From: Microlunatus phosphovorus NM-1
GTDB taxonomy: Bacteria > Actinomycetota > Actinomycetes > Propionibacteriales > Propionibacteriaceae
Assembly: GCF_000270245.1 (NCBI RefSeq)
Contig: NC_015635.1
Location: forward strand, 1,674,001 to 1,738,000
Length of the DNA: 64,000 nt
Reading direction: 5' to 3'
Shown here one piece after another: positions 27,343-36,517 of this stretch. Within the stretch, counting starts at the first letter, position 1; every line of letters starts with the position of its first letter. The notes beneath the pieces were generated by a model. The model had not been told where the DNA came from and did not search any database. It was given only the letters and a program-made list of their open reading frames with translations. The position numbers and the translations under genes were made by a program.

Positions 27343-27668
27343 CTGTCGGTGTGCGAGGGCCCGTACGCACCTGCGTCGGATGTCGGCAGCAGGCCGACAA
27401 ACGGAACCTGTTGCGGATCGTGTGGCGGCCGGCTGGGCCGATCGTGGACCCCGCGCAGGTCGAGCCGGGGCGCGGCGCCTACCTGCACCGCGACGAGAGG
27501 TGCCTCCAGCTCGCGATCAAGCGCCGGGCGATCGGCCGGGCGCTGCGGCTGTCTCCCGGACAAGCCGTCGACCCCAGGGCCGTCACGGCAGCCGTGCTGG
27601 CCGCACTGCCCGCTGCGTCAGTGCCCGTCGAACAGGCGACTTCGCGTAATCGGGGAACGTTGGCATAG
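27339..27668 (+). CDS. ylxR: YlxR-family RNA-binding protein
   Basis: 109 aa from ATG 27339, which overlaps the methyltransferase stop by 4 nt. The family signature RTCVGCRQQADKRNLLRIV is followed by GRGAYLHRDERCLQLAIKRRAIGRAL. YlxR proteins are small basic RNA-binding proteins nearly always found between nusA and infB; in some bacteria they modulate RNase P or gene regulation. Here nusA is 6 kb upstream. A rho-independent terminator follows 15 nt after the stop. Confidence 0.93.
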   Translation: MTVGVRGPVRTCVGCRQQADKRNLLRIVWRPAGPIVDPAQVEPGRGAYLHRDERCLQLAIKRRAIGRALRLSPGQAVDPRAVTAAVLAALPAASVPVEQATSRNRGTLA

Positions 27669-27682
27669 GATGTCTCCTTGGA

Positions 27683-27712
27683 CCGGCCCCAATCCGGGGT
27701 CGGACGTTTTTT
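27683..27712 (+). terminator. rho-independent terminator after ylxR
   Basis: CCGGCCCC (27683-27690) pairs with GGGGTCGG (27696-27703) around a 5-nt loop, with one G-T wobble. After ACG come six T residues (27707-27712). It separates ylxR from infB, so infB needs its own promoter or partial readthrough. Confidence 0.8.
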
Positions 27713-27818
27713 GTGCCAAGCGCCGGCTGTAATGACGACCGGTGCCGAACCAGAAGGTGGGCTAGCGCTCATGACCACTCCATGAGAACCCCTCGCTGAG
27801 CATGAACGACAACTAACT

Positions 27819-27843
27819 GGTCCGGCGACTCCTCGACCGGACC
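27819..27843 (+). promoter_or_regulatory. leader hairpin just upstream of the infB ribosome-binding site
   Basis: GGTCCGG (27819-27825) pairs with CCGGACC (27837-27843) around an 11-nt loop. It ends 5 nt before AAGGAG, the likely infB ribosome-binding site. The leader between the ylxR terminator and infB is ~145 nt. A role in translational control is only a possibility. Confidence 0.4.
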
Positions 27844-27858
27844 GCAACAAGGAGAGCA

Positions 27859-30800
27859 GTGGCCAAGGTCCGTGTCTACGAGCTTGCAAAGGAGCTCGGA
27901 GTCGAAAGCAAGACTGTCCTCGCGGAAGCGAAGGACATGGGGGAGTTCGTTCGATCGGCCTCCTCCACCCTGGAAGCCCCGGTCGTTCGTCGGCTGAGGG
28001 AGAAGCTCACCGGCGGCGGTGATTCGACGGCCAAGAAGTCAGCGGCCGCGCCCACCCGCCCGGTGACCACACCGGCCCCGGCGTCGGCCCGCCCCGGCCC
28101 AGCGCCGACCAAGAGCGTCCCGACGGCCCGTCCGTCAGCGACCCCGGCCGCGCCCGCGGCCAAGCCAGCGGTTCGCAACGGCGATGCACCGTCGACCCGT
28201 CCCCCGAGCACACCTTCGACCGGTACGCCGTCGGCCCCGGTGACTCGTCGTCCTGCTCCGAGTGTCGTGCCGCGGGCCCCCGGTCAGCCGGTCCGGCCCG
28301 CTGCCCGTACCGATCGCCCTGACCGTACCGATCGCCCTGACCGTGCCGACCGTGGGGCCCCGCCCGCCGAGAACGCACCGAGCACGCCACCGGCAGCGAG
28401 CACGCCGACCGCCGAGCAGCCGACCACGCCGGCTCGCCCGTCCCCGCGGCCCGAGCCGCGTGGCCCGGTCCCAGGTCAGGGCCAGGCTCCGCGTCCGTCG
28501 GCGCCCGCGCGGCGGGATCAGGGCGCCCGCCCCGATCAGTCTCGTCGTCCCGACCAGGCCCGTCGCTCGGATCAGCCGCGTCGTCCCGACCAGCCTCGGC
28601 GAGGCGAGGGACAAGCTCGTCCGGGCACCCCGGGAGCACCAGGCCAGGCTCAACCGGGTCCGCGGCCACGCACCGGGAGCACCGGCGGTCTGCCGGGTGC
28701 GACTCCTGGTCCTCGTCGTTCCGGTGGCGCACCGCGCCCGGGCAACAATCCGTTCGCCCCGTCGCAGGGCATGGGCCAGTCCCGGCCAGGTCGCCCGAGC
28801 GATCCGAGCCGTCCTGGTGGCCCTCGGCCACCGGCCGGTCGGACTGGTGCTCCAGGTGCCGGTGGCCCCGGTGGCCCGCGTCCCGGTGTCCCTGGGATGC
28901 CGCGCCCCAACCCGGCGATGATGCCCAAGCAGAGTGCGCTGGGCGGTCCGAGCAGCCGCACTGGCGGTCGTCCCGGTGGTCCCGGTGGCCGCGGTCGCAG
29001 CGGCGGACCGGGTCGTCCGGGTGGTCCCGGCGGCAGCGGTGGTCCCGGTGGTCCGCCCAGCGGGCGCGGTGGCCGCGGTGGTCGTGGTGGCACCCAGGGT
29101 GCGTTCGGTCGCGCCGGGGGTCCGGTTCGTCGCGGTCGCAAGTCGAAGCGTCAGCGTCGTCAAGAGTTCGACCAGATGCAGGCACCGGAGATCGGTGGCG
29201 TACGCATCCGGCAGGGTGACGGCCAGACGGTCCGGCTCGCTCGGGGCGCTTCGCTGACCGACCTCTCGGAGAAGATCGGCGTCGACGTGTCGTCGCTGGT
29301 CCAGCTGCTGTTCAACATGGGCGAGATGGTGACGGCGACCCAGACCGTGTCCGAGGACACGTTGCAGGTGCTCGCCGGTGAGCTCAACTACAACATCGAG
29401 GTCGTCTCGCCTGAGGACGAGGACCGCGAGTTGCTGGAGAGCTTCGACATCGAGTTCGGCGAGAACGAGGGCGGCGAGGAGGATCTCGCGGCGCGTCCGC
29501 CGGTGGTCACCGTGATGGGTCACGTCGACCATGGCAAGACCAAGCTGCTGGACTCGATCCGGCAGACCAACGTGGTGGCGGGCGAGGCCGGCGGTATCAC
29601 CCAGGCCATCGGCGCCTACCAGGTGTCGACCGAGGTCGACGGCGAGGATCGCAAGATCACCTTCATCGACACCCCGGGTCACGAGGCGTTCACCGCCATG
29701 CGTGCCCGTGGTGCGAAGTCGACCGACATCGCGGTCCTGGTGGTCGCAGCCGACGACGGCGTGATGCCGCAGACCATCGAGGCGCTCAACCACGCCCTCG
29801 CGGCGGAGGTCCCGGTCGTGGTCGCGGTCAACAAGATCGACCGCGAGGGCGCCGATCCCACGAAGGTACGCGGGCAGCTCACCGAGTACGGCCTGGTGCC
29901 GGAGGAGTACGGCGGCGACACGATGTTCGTCGACGTCTCCGCCATCACCCGGCAGGGCATCGACGAGCTGCTCGAGGCAGTCATCCTGACCGCCGACGCG
30001 GCGCTCGATCTGCGGGCCAACCCGGACATGGATGCACAGGGTGTCGCCATCGAGGCGCACCTGGACAAGGGCCGCGGCCCGGTCGCGACCGTCCTGGTGC
30101 AGCGCGGCACGCTGCGGGTGGGCGACTCGATCGTGGCCGGCACCGGCTACGGCCGGGTGCGGGCGCTGCTCGACGATCACGGCAGCAACGTGACCGAGGC
30201 TCCGCCGTCGTTCCCGGTCCAGGTGCTCGGTCTGACCGCGGTGCCAGGTGCGGGCGACAGCTTCATCGTCGTCGAGGACGACCGGATGGCTCGACAGATC
30301 GCCGAGCGTCGCGCGGCTCGGTTGCGGATGGCGGCCCAGGCGGCCGGCACCCGGCGCAAGACGCTCGACCAGCTGTTCGAGCAGCTCGAGAAGGGCGAGA
30401 CGCAGGAGTTGCGGCTCATCCTCAAGGGCGACGGCGCTGGTTCGGTCGAGGCCCTGGAGGACGCACTGTCGAAGATCGACGTCGGCGACGAGGTCAGCCT
30501 GCGGGTCATCGACCGCGGTGTCGGTGCGGTCACCGAGACCAACGTCAGCCTGGCGGCGGCCTCCGATGCGGTCATCGTCGGCTACAACGTCCGGCCGCAG
30601 GGCAAGGCGACCGAGCTGGCGGATCGCGAGAACGTCGACATCCGCTACTACTCGGTCATCTACCAGGCGATCGACGAGATCGAGGCCGCCCTGAAGGGCA
30701 TGCTGAAGCCGATCTACGAGGAGGTCCAGCTGGGCCAGGCGGAGATCCGCGAGATCTTCCGCTCCTCGAAGGTGGGCATCATCGCCGGCTGCATGGTGAT

Positions 30801-31014
30801 CGACGGCGTCATCCGGCGCAATGCCAAGGCGCGGCTGCTGCGCGAGGGCGTGGTCATCCACGACTCGAGCATCGGTTCACTGCGGCGGGAGAAGGACGAC
30901 GTCACCGAGGTCCGCGAGGGCTATGAGTGCGGTCTGACGGTCGCCAACTACTCCGACATCCGGATCGGTGACATCGTCGAGACCTACGAGATGCGCGAGA
31001 AGGCACGGAACTGA
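27859..31014 (+). CDS. infB: translation initiation factor IF-2
   Basis: 1051 aa, GTG start after AAGGAG. IF2 is the GTPase that positions initiator tRNA on the ribosome. An N-terminal IF2N motif ([22 protein letters not shown]) leads into a ~400-residue low-complexity region. There, Ala/Pro-rich sequence gives way to (D/R)RPDR- and RRPDQ-type repeats, then Gly/Pro/Arg-rich repeats (about 300-425). A second IF2N-type motif ([20 protein letters not shown]) follows. The G domain has [11 protein letters not shown] (about 554), DTPGHE and NKID; domains II-IV complete the protein. Long disordered N-termini are common in actinobacterial IF2. Confidence 0.97.
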   Translation: MAKVRVYELAKELGVESKTVLAEAKDMGEFVRSASSTLEAPVVRRLREKLTGGGDSTAKKSAAAPTRPVTTPAPASARPGPAPTKSVPTARPSATPAAPAAKPAVRNGDAPSTRPPSTPSTGTPSAPVTRRPAPSVVPRAPGQPVRPAARTDRPDRTDRPDRADRGAPPAENAPSTPPAASTPTAEQPTTPARPSPRPEPRGPVPGQGQAPRPSAPARRDQGARPDQSRRPDQARRSDQPRRPDQPRRGEGQARPGTPGAPGQAQPGPRPRTGSTGGLPGATPGPRRSGGAPRPGNNPFAPSQGMGQSRPGRPSDPSRPGGPRPPAGRTGAPGAGGPGGPRPGVPGMPRPNPAMMPKQSALGGPSSRTGGRPGGPGGRGRSGGPGRPGGPGGSGGPGGPPSGRGGRGGRGGTQGAFGRAGGPVRRGRKSKRQRRQEFDQMQAPEIGGVRIRQGDGQTVRLARGASLTDLSEKIGVDVSSLVQLLFNMGEMVTATQTVSEDTLQVLAGELNYNIEVVSPEDEDRELLESFDIEFGENEGGEEDLAARPPVVTVMGHVDHGKTKLLDSIRQTNVVAGEAGGITQAIGAYQVSTEVDGEDRKITFIDTPGHEAFTAMRARGAKSTDIAVLVVAADDGVMPQTIEALNHALAAEVPVVVAVNKIDREGADPTKVRGQLTEYGLVPEEYGGDTMFVDVSAITRQGIDELLEAVILTADAALDLRANPDMDAQGVAIEAHLDKGRGPVATVLVQRGTLRVGDSIVAGTGYGRVRALLDDHGSNVTEAPPSFPVQVLGLTAVPGAGDSFIVVEDDRMARQIAERRAARLRMAAQAAGTRRKTLDQLFEQLEKGETQELRLILKGDGAGSVEALEDALSKIDVGDEVSLRVIDRGVGAVTETNVSLAAASDAVIVGYNVRPQGKATELADRENVDIRYYSVIYQAIDEIEAALKGMLKPIYEEVQLGQAEIREIFRSSKVGIIAGCMVIDGVIRRNAKARLLREGVVIHDSSIGSLRREKDDVTEVREGYECGLTVANYSDIRIGDIVETYEMREKARN

Positions 31015-31028
31015 GATAGGCCGTATCG

Positions 31029-31056
31029 GACCCCGGGCCCTGAATGGCTCGGGGTC
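31029..31056 (+). terminator. strong GC hairpin after infB
   Basis: An 11-bp stem, GACCCCGGGCC (31029-31039) with GGCTCGGGGTC (31046-31056), encloses a 6-nt loop with one G-T wobble, 14 nt after the infB stop. No T-tract follows, so it may be a tailless terminator or an RNA-end stabiliser. Confidence 0.6.
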
Positions 31057-31115
31057 TGTGCGCGTCTGCATCCACGCACCACTCAACGCTTGGTGCTGCT
31101 CGGTCAGCCTCGTTG

Positions 31116-31121
31116 TAGGGT
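31116..31121 (+). promoter_or_regulatory. possible -10 element, speB-rbfA
   Basis: TAGGGT lies 36 nt upstream of speB, which also has a GGAG ribosome-binding site. It would restart transcription after the infB hairpin. Confidence 0.4.
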
Positions 31122-31157
31122 CGTCCAGAGAGTTGCCGGGCAGAGACAGGAGCAGAG

Positions 31158-32132
31158 ATGACCGAGCGCGGTCCGCAGAGCGGGGGCGCGCCGATCGGAC
31201 CGGTCGACGCGACCCGGGTGCCCCGCTACGGAGGTCCGGCGACCTTCGCCCGACTGCCGCGGATCGATGAGGTGTCCCGCGCCGATGTGGCCATTCTCGG
31301 AGTCCCGTTCGACTCCGGGGTCAGCTACCGGCCGGGTGCCCGGTTCGGTCCCGGCCACATCCGGGCCGCCTCCAAGCTGTTGCGGCCCTACAACCCGGCC
31401 CAGGACGTGTTCCCGTTCGGCGCCCAGCAGGTCGCCGATGCCGGCGACATCGGGGTCAATCCCTTCGACCTCGACCAGGCGATCGCTGACGTCGACGCCG
31501 GGGTGACGAAGGTCCGGGCTGACGGTGCGACGGTGCTGACCCTGGGCGGTGATCACACGATCGCGTTGCCGATCCTGCGGTCGCTGGCCCGCGATCACGG
31601 CCCGGTCGCGGTGTTGCACTTCGACGCGCATCTGGACACCTGGGACACCTACTTCGGGGCTCCCTATACCCACGGGACCCCGTTCCGGCGCGCCAGCGAA
31701 GAGGGCCTGCTGGACCTGGAACGCTGTCTGCACATGGGAATCCGCGGTCCGCTGTACGCCAAGAGTGATCTCGAGGACGACACTCGCCTCGGCTTCTCGA
31801 TCATCCGCTCCGACGACTACGAGACCGACGGGGTCTCCGGAGCGGTCGAGCGGATGCGCAAGCGACTGGACGGCGGACCGGTCTATGTCTCGATCGACAT
31901 CGACGTGCTGGACCCGGCGCATGCGCCGGGCACCGGCACCCCCGAGGCCGGTGGCCTGACCAGCCGCGAGCTGTTGAACACGTTGCGCGGTCTCACCGGG
32001 CTGAACGTCGTCGGGGCCGACATCGTCGAGGTGTCACCGCCGTACGACCATGCTGAGATCACCGGTATCGCGGCCTCTCACGTGGCCTACGAGCTGCTCT
32101 CGGTGCTGGCCGCCAACTCCGCGTCCGCATAG
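31158..32132 (+). CDS. speB: agmatinase / ureohydrolase family protein
   Basis: 324 aa. It has the binuclear-manganese motifs of the arginase/agmatinase family: [26 protein letters not shown] and [22 protein letters not shown]. The N-terminal [21 protein letters not shown] is characteristic of agmatinases. Agmatinase would release urea from agmatine to give putrescine; guanidinobutyrase or a related guanidino substrate remains possible. Its place between infB and rbfA is unusual and probably reflects insertion. rbfA follows 40 nt downstream. Confidence 0.88.
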   Translation: MTERGPQSGGAPIGPVDATRVPRYGGPATFARLPRIDEVSRADVAILGVPFDSGVSYRPGARFGPGHIRAASKLLRPYNPAQDVFPFGAQQVADAGDIGVNPFDLDQAIADVDAGVTKVRADGATVLTLGGDHTIALPILRSLARDHGPVAVLHFDAHLDTWDTYFGAPYTHGTPFRRASEEGLLDLERCLHMGIRGPLYAKSDLEDDTRLGFSIIRSDDYETDGVSGAVERMRKRLDGGPVYVSIDIDVLDPAHAPGTGTPEAGGLTSRELLNTLRGLTGLNVVGADIVEVSPPYDHAEITGIAASHVAYELLSVLAANSASA

Positions 32133-32172
32133 GGCAGAATCACAGGGTTGCCGTCACTGACAAGGAGTGGAC

Positions 32173-32601
32173 ATGAGTTCGCCGCGGGTGTTGAAGTTGG
32201 CCGAGGAGATCAAGGTCATCGCTGCCGAGATGTTGAAGCGGCGGATCAAGGATCCTCGGCTGGGGTTCGTGACGATCACCGACGTACGGCTGACCGGCGA
32301 CAGCCGGGATGCGACGATCTTCTACACCGCGTTCGGGACACCGGAGGAGCAGACGGGGACCGCGGTGGCACTGCAGTCGGCGACCGGGCTGATCCGCTCC
32401 CAGGTGGGCAAGCAGCTGGGGCTGAAGTTCACCCCGACGCTGGTGTTCGTGCCCGACGCCGTACCGGAGAACGCCCGGCAGATCGAGGACCTTTTGGCCG
32501 CAGCCAAGGACGGTGACGCGAAGCTGGCCGAGCAGGCCGCGGGTGCCACCTACGCCGGTGACGCAGACCCGTACAAGAAGCCCGACGACGAGCAGGTCTG
32601 A
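32173..32601 (+). CDS. rbfA: ribosome-binding factor A
   Basis: 142 aa from ATG 32173, with AAGGAG 6 nt upstream; a GTG two codons earlier lies inside the ribosome-binding site and is less likely. RbfA is a KH-like 30S maturation factor acting on the 5' end of 16S rRNA. Motifs: [45 protein letters not shown] and LRFTPTL-like [11 protein letters not shown]. It belongs to the infB-rbfA-truB backbone, with truB 150 nt downstream. Confidence 0.96.
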   Translation: MSSPRVLKLAEEIKVIAAEMLKRRIKDPRLGFVTITDVRLTGDSRDATIFYTAFGTPEEQTGTAVALQSATGLIRSQVGKQLGLKFTPTLVFVPDAVPENARQIEDLLAAAKDGDAKLAEQAAGATYAGDADPYKKPDDEQV

Positions 32602-32752
32602 GTCACCAGCAAGGCGATCATGCCGAGGTTGCTCTGGGAGACCCCGATCGCTGACACGTGCGCGCATAGCGCGATTCTCGCCGACCGCTGACTGCCCGGC
32701 ATGAGTGAGGCCTGATTAGGGCCCGATAGGGCAACCATGGTCCGATGGAACC

Positions 32753-33643
32753 GTGAGTCTGAGTCCGTCCGGTGTCGCCGTCATCGACAAGCCCGCCGGC
32801 TGGACCTCCCACCAGGTGGTCGGCCGCTGTCGGCGACTGCTCGGTATGCGGAAGGTCGGGCATGCCGGCACCCTCGACCCGATGGCCACCGGTGTGCTGG
32901 TGGTCGGAGTCGGCCGGGCGACCCGGTTGCTCGGCCAGTTGGCGCTGACCGACAAGGCGTACGACGCCACCATCCGGCTCGGTCAGGCCACGATCACCGA
33001 TGACGCCGAGGGAGAGATCACCGGCTCGGCAGGTGCCACCGGGCTGGCGGACACCGAGATCGAGGCCGTGCTGTCCCGGTTCTGCGGTGCGATCGAGCAG
33101 GTGCCCTCCGCGGTCTCGGCGATCAAGGTCGACGGTGTGCGGTCCTACGCTCGGGTTCGATCCGGCGAGATCGTCGCCCTGCAGGCCCGTCCGGTGACCG
33201 TGAGCCGGTTCGAGGTGCTCGCCCGGCGCGACGAGACGGCTGACGAGGGCACGCCGGTGGTCGACCTCGACGTCGTTGTGGAGTGCTCCTCGGGCACCTA
33301 CGTACGAGCACTGGCCCGGGACCTGGGCGTTGCGCTGAGCACCGGCGGGCATCTGACCAGACTGCGCCGCACCCGGGTCGGGCCGTTCGCCCTTGCCGAG
33401 GCCCAGAGCCTCGACGGACCAGAGCTCGTCGTCACCCCGATCGACGACGTAGCCCGGCGTTGCTTCCCGGGCGTGGAGCTGACCGCCGAGCAGGCGATCG
33501 ACGTCGGGTTCGGCCGCCGGCTGCGCGACATTCGGCTGCCGGGGGAACGCACCGCGGTCTTCGCTCCAGATGGCACTTTTCTCGCCCTTTATCGTCCCGA
33601 AAACGGTGACGCGCTGGCCGAAGCGGTCTTCGTCGGCGGGTAG
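32753..33643 (+). CDS. truB: tRNA pseudouridine(55) synthase
   Basis: 296 aa from GTG 32753. It makes pseudouridine 55 in the T loop of tRNAs. The catalytic Asp is in GHAGTLDPMATGVLVVG (about residue 43); other family blocks are AVIDKPAGWTSHQVV and GTYVRALARDLG. The C-terminal ~75 residues form an actinobacterial TruB C-terminal (PUA-like) domain. In many actinobacteria ribF follows directly; here 6 kb of accessory DNA intervenes. Confidence 0.96.
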   Translation: MSLSPSGVAVIDKPAGWTSHQVVGRCRRLLGMRKVGHAGTLDPMATGVLVVGVGRATRLLGQLALTDKAYDATIRLGQATITDDAEGEITGSAGATGLADTEIEAVLSRFCGAIEQVPSAVSAIKVDGVRSYARVRSGEIVALQARPVTVSRFEVLARRDETADEGTPVVDLDVVVECSSGTYVRALARDLGVALSTGGHLTRLRRTRVGPFALAEAQSLDGPELVVTPIDDVARRCFPGVELTAEQAIDVGFGRRLRDIRLPGERTAVFAPDGTFLALYRPENGDALAEAVFVGG

Positions 33644-33779
33644 GAAAGGGCCTTGGTGACTGCCCTCGAAGCCCTTTGCTGACTGCCCCGGAAGCTCTAG
33701 GCGGCTGGATGTTGACCGTCCTAGGCTCCTGCTCGACCGCATGCCACGTGGTCACGCGATTCGGACGGGGAGGGCCGAT

Positions 33780-34214
33780 GCGCGAGGTTCCGCAGTTGGG
33801 CAGCCAGCTGAGACAGGCGTTGGCGGAGCCCAGCCTGGCACGCCTGCTGCTGGTCTGGGAATCTGGGTCGCGGCAGATTGGACCGTGCTGATCGCGACCG
33901 CTGTGCTGGCCTACCAGGTCGGTGGTGCCGCCGGGATCGGGCTGGTCGGTGCCGCCCGGGTGCTGCCTGGCGCGCTCCTGGCCGGGATCGCCTCGCTGGC
34001 TGCCGACCGGCTCTCCCGCCCGCGAATGCTGGTGCCGCGGACCGCGAGCGTTCGCTCGGTCGGACCGAGCAGGCTGCGCACCATCGACCGGGACGCATTC
34101 ATGGCCGCCGTTACGGGCCACATCGGGGCCAGCCGGACCGCGCACAGCACGGCCGCCCAGTGGCTGCGGGCTGACGACACGCGGGATCGCGCCGACGGCG
34201 GCACGGGCGGATGA
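33780..34214 (+). pseudogene. MFS transporter / cyclic-nucleotide-binding fusion, frameshifted and internally deleted
   Basis: One frame from ATG 33780 reads MREVPQLGSQLRQALAEPSLARLLLVW. After a shift near 33858 the next frame continues GIWVAADWTVLIATAVLAYQ, then VGGAAGIGLVGAARVLPGALLAG, the first membrane helices of an MFS permease. Near 34060 this jumps to TIDRDAFMAAVTGHIGAS, which resembles the end of the cyclic-nucleotide-binding domain fused to some actinobacterial MFS proteins. The middle (several hundred codons) is missing. It is a relic gene in the accessory stretch after truB. The domain assignment is inferred from remembered family patterns. Confidence 0.6.
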
Positions 34215-34280
34215 GGTGGCAACCCGTCGCGCCGTGTGCTCGGGTGGACCCGTACAGCTTGATCTCGACAGGGGGAGCCG

Positions 34281-35048
34281 ATGTCGGACTGGGACGGCAC
34301 TGCGTATCGCCGGGTGAACAGCCTGCAACAGTGGCTCGCGGACCAGGTCCTGCGTAGCCTTCACCTCGACGGGGTGGAAAGTCTGCTCGACGTCGGTTGC
34401 GGCGACGGGCGAATCACTGCCGAGATCGCGGCTCGCATCCCCGAGGCCCAGGTCGTGGGCCTCGATCCATCGCCGCGAATGATCTCCGTCGCGCCGGCCG
34501 GTGGCCGGTTGTCCTTCGAACTCGGTGAGGTCTGTTCGATGAGGTACCGACAGCGTTTCGACGCCGTGGTGTCCTTCAATGCACTGCATTGGGTCGCCGA
34601 CCAGCGGCGAGCGCTCGAACGGATCGTTGCGGCGTTGCGTCCGGGCGGCTGGGCCTTCCTGGTCTTCGTTTGTGCTGGTCCGCGCGCGAGCATCGAGGAC
34701 GTCGCCATGCGTGTTGCGGCGACACCGCGTTGGTCCGAGCAGTTCGCCGACTTCGAGCCACCGTTCGTGCATCCTGAGGTCGCCGGCTGGAGTTCCCTGG
34801 CAACCTCCTGCGGGCTGGCGATCAAGGGCTGTGTGGTGCAGGAGGTGGCATGGGACTTCGGGTCCCGCGAGGCGTTCAGCCAGTGGTGCGCGGTGGGGTT
34901 CGGGGCCTGGACCGATCGGCTGGACGCTGCGGATGCCGTCGATTTCGTCGCCGAGGTGGTGCTCGCCTACGAGGCGGTGAGTGAGGCCCCGGGATTGTTT
35001 CGTTGCCAGCAGCTGCGTGCGGAGCTGGAGCGAGTGCCTGTCGTATGA
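34281..35048 (+). CDS. class I SAM-dependent methyltransferase (trans-aconitate methyltransferase-like)
   Basis: 255 aa. Motif I is SLLDVGCGDGRITAEIA with the acidic GLDPSPRM; motif II/III regions are FDAVVSFNALHWV and ALRPGGWAFLVFV. The N-terminal WDGTAYRRVNSLQQWLADQVL and the F-x-A-L-H-W block match the trans-aconitate methyltransferase-like group of small-molecule methyltransferases. The substrate is unknown. It lies 66 nt after the MFS relic and 96 nt before the IS3 element. Confidence 0.8.
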   Translation: MSDWDGTAYRRVNSLQQWLADQVLRSLHLDGVESLLDVGCGDGRITAEIAARIPEAQVVGLDPSPRMISVAPAGGRLSFELGEVCSMRYRQRFDAVVSFNALHWVADQRRALERIVAALRPGGWAFLVFVCAGPRASIEDVAMRVAATPRWSEQFADFEPPFVHPEVAGWSSLATSCGLAIKGCVVQEVAWDFGSREAFSQWCAVGFGAWTDRLDAADAVDFVAEVVLAYEAVSEAPGLFRCQQLRAELERVPVV

Positions 35049-35140
35049 GAGCCGCCGACAGCGCTGAGGCGAGACGGGCGATCACGCCGAACCTAGGGAT
35101 TTTCCCTGGGGTGCAGCGCCAGGCCTGACGGGTAACTTGG

Positions 35141-35144
35141 GGCC
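35141..35144. repeat. IS3 target-site duplication, left (GGCC)
   Basis: GGCC immediately precedes the left inverted repeat, and the same tetranucleotide follows the right end at 36518-36521. Because GGCC is itself palindromic, the exact end of the element is ambiguous by a few bases. Confidence 0.55.
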
Positions 35145-35164
35145 TACCCCCGGTTCTTGGACAC
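35145..35164. repeat. IS3 left inverted repeat
   Basis: 20-bp end; the inner 12 bp (GTTCTTGGACAC) match the right end perfectly. Confidence 0.85.
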
Positions 35165-35173
35165 GGGGGTTGA

Positions 35174-36079
35174 TTACGCAGCGGTTGGGAGCGTAGCGGC
35201 CCAGCGGGCCTCGTAGGTGGACGGGGACTGGTATCGGCACCAGGAGTGGCGCCGCTTGGTGTTGTAGCGGGTCAGCCACCTGAAGAGCTGCCGGCGGCAG
35301 ATGAGCTCGTCGGGCCAGCAGGCGGCGTCTTGGAGGACCTCTCGTTTGAGGGTGGCGTTGAACGACTCCGCGAGCGCGTTGTCGGCCGACGTGCCCACGG
35401 CACCCATCGACTGGGTCACGCCGAGGCGCGCGCAGAGCTTGGCGTAGTCCTTCGAGGTGTAGACCGACCCGTGGTCGCTGTGGAAGATGGCCCCTGCCAG
35501 CCCACCTGAGCCGCCGCGGGTCGCAGCTGCTGCGGTGAGGGCGTCCTCGACGAGGCTGGTGCGCATGTGGTCCGCGACCGCCCAGCCGGCGAGCCGTCTG
35601 CTGTAGCAGTCGATGACGGTGGCCAGGTACAGGTTCGTCCCGTCGGCCAGCGGCAGGTAGGTGATGTCGCCGACATAGCGTCGCCCCGGCGCATCCGCGG
35701 TGAAGTCCCGCTTCAGCAGGTCGGGGATCAACTGATCCGACGGTTCGGGAATCGTGGTCCGCACACGGCGCTTCTTGACGTAGCCGGCTATCCCAGCCGC
35801 ACGCATGACCCGCGCGACGCGTTTGTGGTTGACCCGCTCCCCGGCAGGGACACCGTCGTTGAGCTCCGCGGTCACCCGTGGCGCGCCGACGGTGTTGTCG
35901 GCCTCGTGGATCACCCGGATCCGTTCGGCCAACTCCGCATCCGCGGCAGCACGGTCGGTACGGGCTGGCGCTCCAGCCTTCCAGGCGTAGTAGGAGGAGC
36001 GCTCGATCTCGACGAGTGCACACAGTCGCTTCACCTCGAAGGTGGCGGAGTTGTCGGCGACGAACTGGAAGCGACTCAC
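35174..36079 (-). CDS. IS3-family transposase OrfB (DDE integrase core)
   Basis: 301 aa from ATG 36079. An HTH_21-type segment (ELAERIRVIHEADNTVGAPRVTAEL) precedes the rve integrase core. The DDE residues are in RRYVGDITYLPLADG (D), AIFHSDHGSVYTS (D) and SADNALAESFNATLKRE (E). The end, RWLTRYNTKRRHSWCRYQSPSTYEA, is typical of IS3 OrfB. The start overlaps the orfA stop as ATGA; coupled re-initiation is therefore possible in addition to, or instead of, programmed frameshifting. Confidence 0.95.
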   Translation of the reverse strand: MSRFQFVADNSATFEVKRLCALVEIERSSYYAWKAGAPARTDRAAADAELAERIRVIHEADNTVGAPRVTAELNDGVPAGERVNHKRVARVMRAAGIAGYVKKRRVRTTIPEPSDQLIPDLLKRDFTADAPGRRYVGDITYLPLADGTNLYLATVIDCYSRRLAGWAVADHMRTSLVEDALTAAAATRGGSGGLAGAIFHSDHGSVYTSKDYAKLCARLGVTQSMGAVGTSADNALAESFNATLKREVLQDAACWPDELICRRQLFRWLTRYNTKRRHSWCRYQSPSTYEARWAATLPTAA

Positions 36080-36444
36080 CAGCGCGTCTCCCCGGCGAAA
36101 TACTTGGCCGCCCGCTGGAGGATCTCCCGCTCGGTGGTCAACTTCGTCGTCTCTGCCCGCAGGGCCGCGTTCTCTGTTTCGAGCCGCGCGATCCGCTGTT
36201 CCTGTGTCTCATCGACAGGCCCTGACGGAGGCGTCATCGGCGGCTTGGCGTGCAGTGGGCTGGAGGTCAGCGTCCCGTCGGCGGCGGTCTTCTTGCCGGT
36301 CCCGTACGCCTCGAGCCAGTGCCGCAGCGTGCCACGCACGATGCCCAGGTCCTCAGCAATGCCGCGGACCGTGGCCCCCGGTGTGGACTCATACAAGTCG
36401 ACGGCCTGACGACGGAACTCCTCGGAGTAGTTCTTCCTGGCCAT
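36076..36444 (-). CDS. IS3-family transposase OrfA (HTH_Tnp_1)
   Basis: 122 aa from ATG 36444. The N-terminal HTH (KNYSEEFRRQAVDLYESTPG... VRGIAEDLGIVRGTLRHWLEAYG) binds the IS ends. The C-terminal leucine-zipper-like helix (TQEQRIARLETENAALRAETTKL... EREILQRAAKYFA) mediates multimerisation and matches the usual OrfA end just before the OrfB junction. Full length for the family. Confidence 0.93.
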   Translation of the reverse strand: MARKNYSEEFRRQAVDLYESTPGATVRGIAEDLGIVRGTLRHWLEAYGTGKKTAADGTLTSSPLHAKPPMTPPSGPVDETQEQRIARLETENAALRAETTKLTTEREILQRAAKYFAGETRW

Positions 36445-36497
36445 GATTCTCGGATCATCTCGCTCACTCCCTGCCCATCACGGGTGCGGGATTCGGC

Positions 36498-36517
36498 GTG
36501 TCCAAGAACTGGGGTCA
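36498..36517. repeat. IS3 right inverted repeat
   Basis: 20-bp end, pairing with 35145-35164 at 17 of 20 positions; the GGCC duplication follows. Confidence 0.85.

Larger units (their letters stand above)
35145..36517 (-). mobile_element. complete IS3-family insertion sequence (about 1373 bp)
   Basis: The terminal inverted repeats are TACCCCCGGTTCTTGGACAC (35145-35164) and the complement of 36498-36517, TGACCCCAGTTCTTGGACAC, matching at 17 of 20 positions. A 4-bp direct repeat, GGCC, flanks them. The element carries orfA and orfB on the minus strand, both intact, so it may still be active. The left end reads 5'-TA instead of the usual 5'-TG of IS3 elements. It is inserted in already decayed intergenic DNA. 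Confidence 0.9.

Noticed and set aside
28970-29090. Periodic GGTCCCGGTGG-like DNA considered as a noncoding repeat
   Set aside because: It encodes the Gly/Pro/Arg-rich segment of IF2 in frame; the periodicity follows from the protein repeats.
28135-30861. 908-codon open frame antisense to infB
   Set aside because: Caused by high-GC codon bias and the repeat-rich infB; His/Arg/Asp-rich translation without recognisable domains, while the sense frame is a complete IF2.
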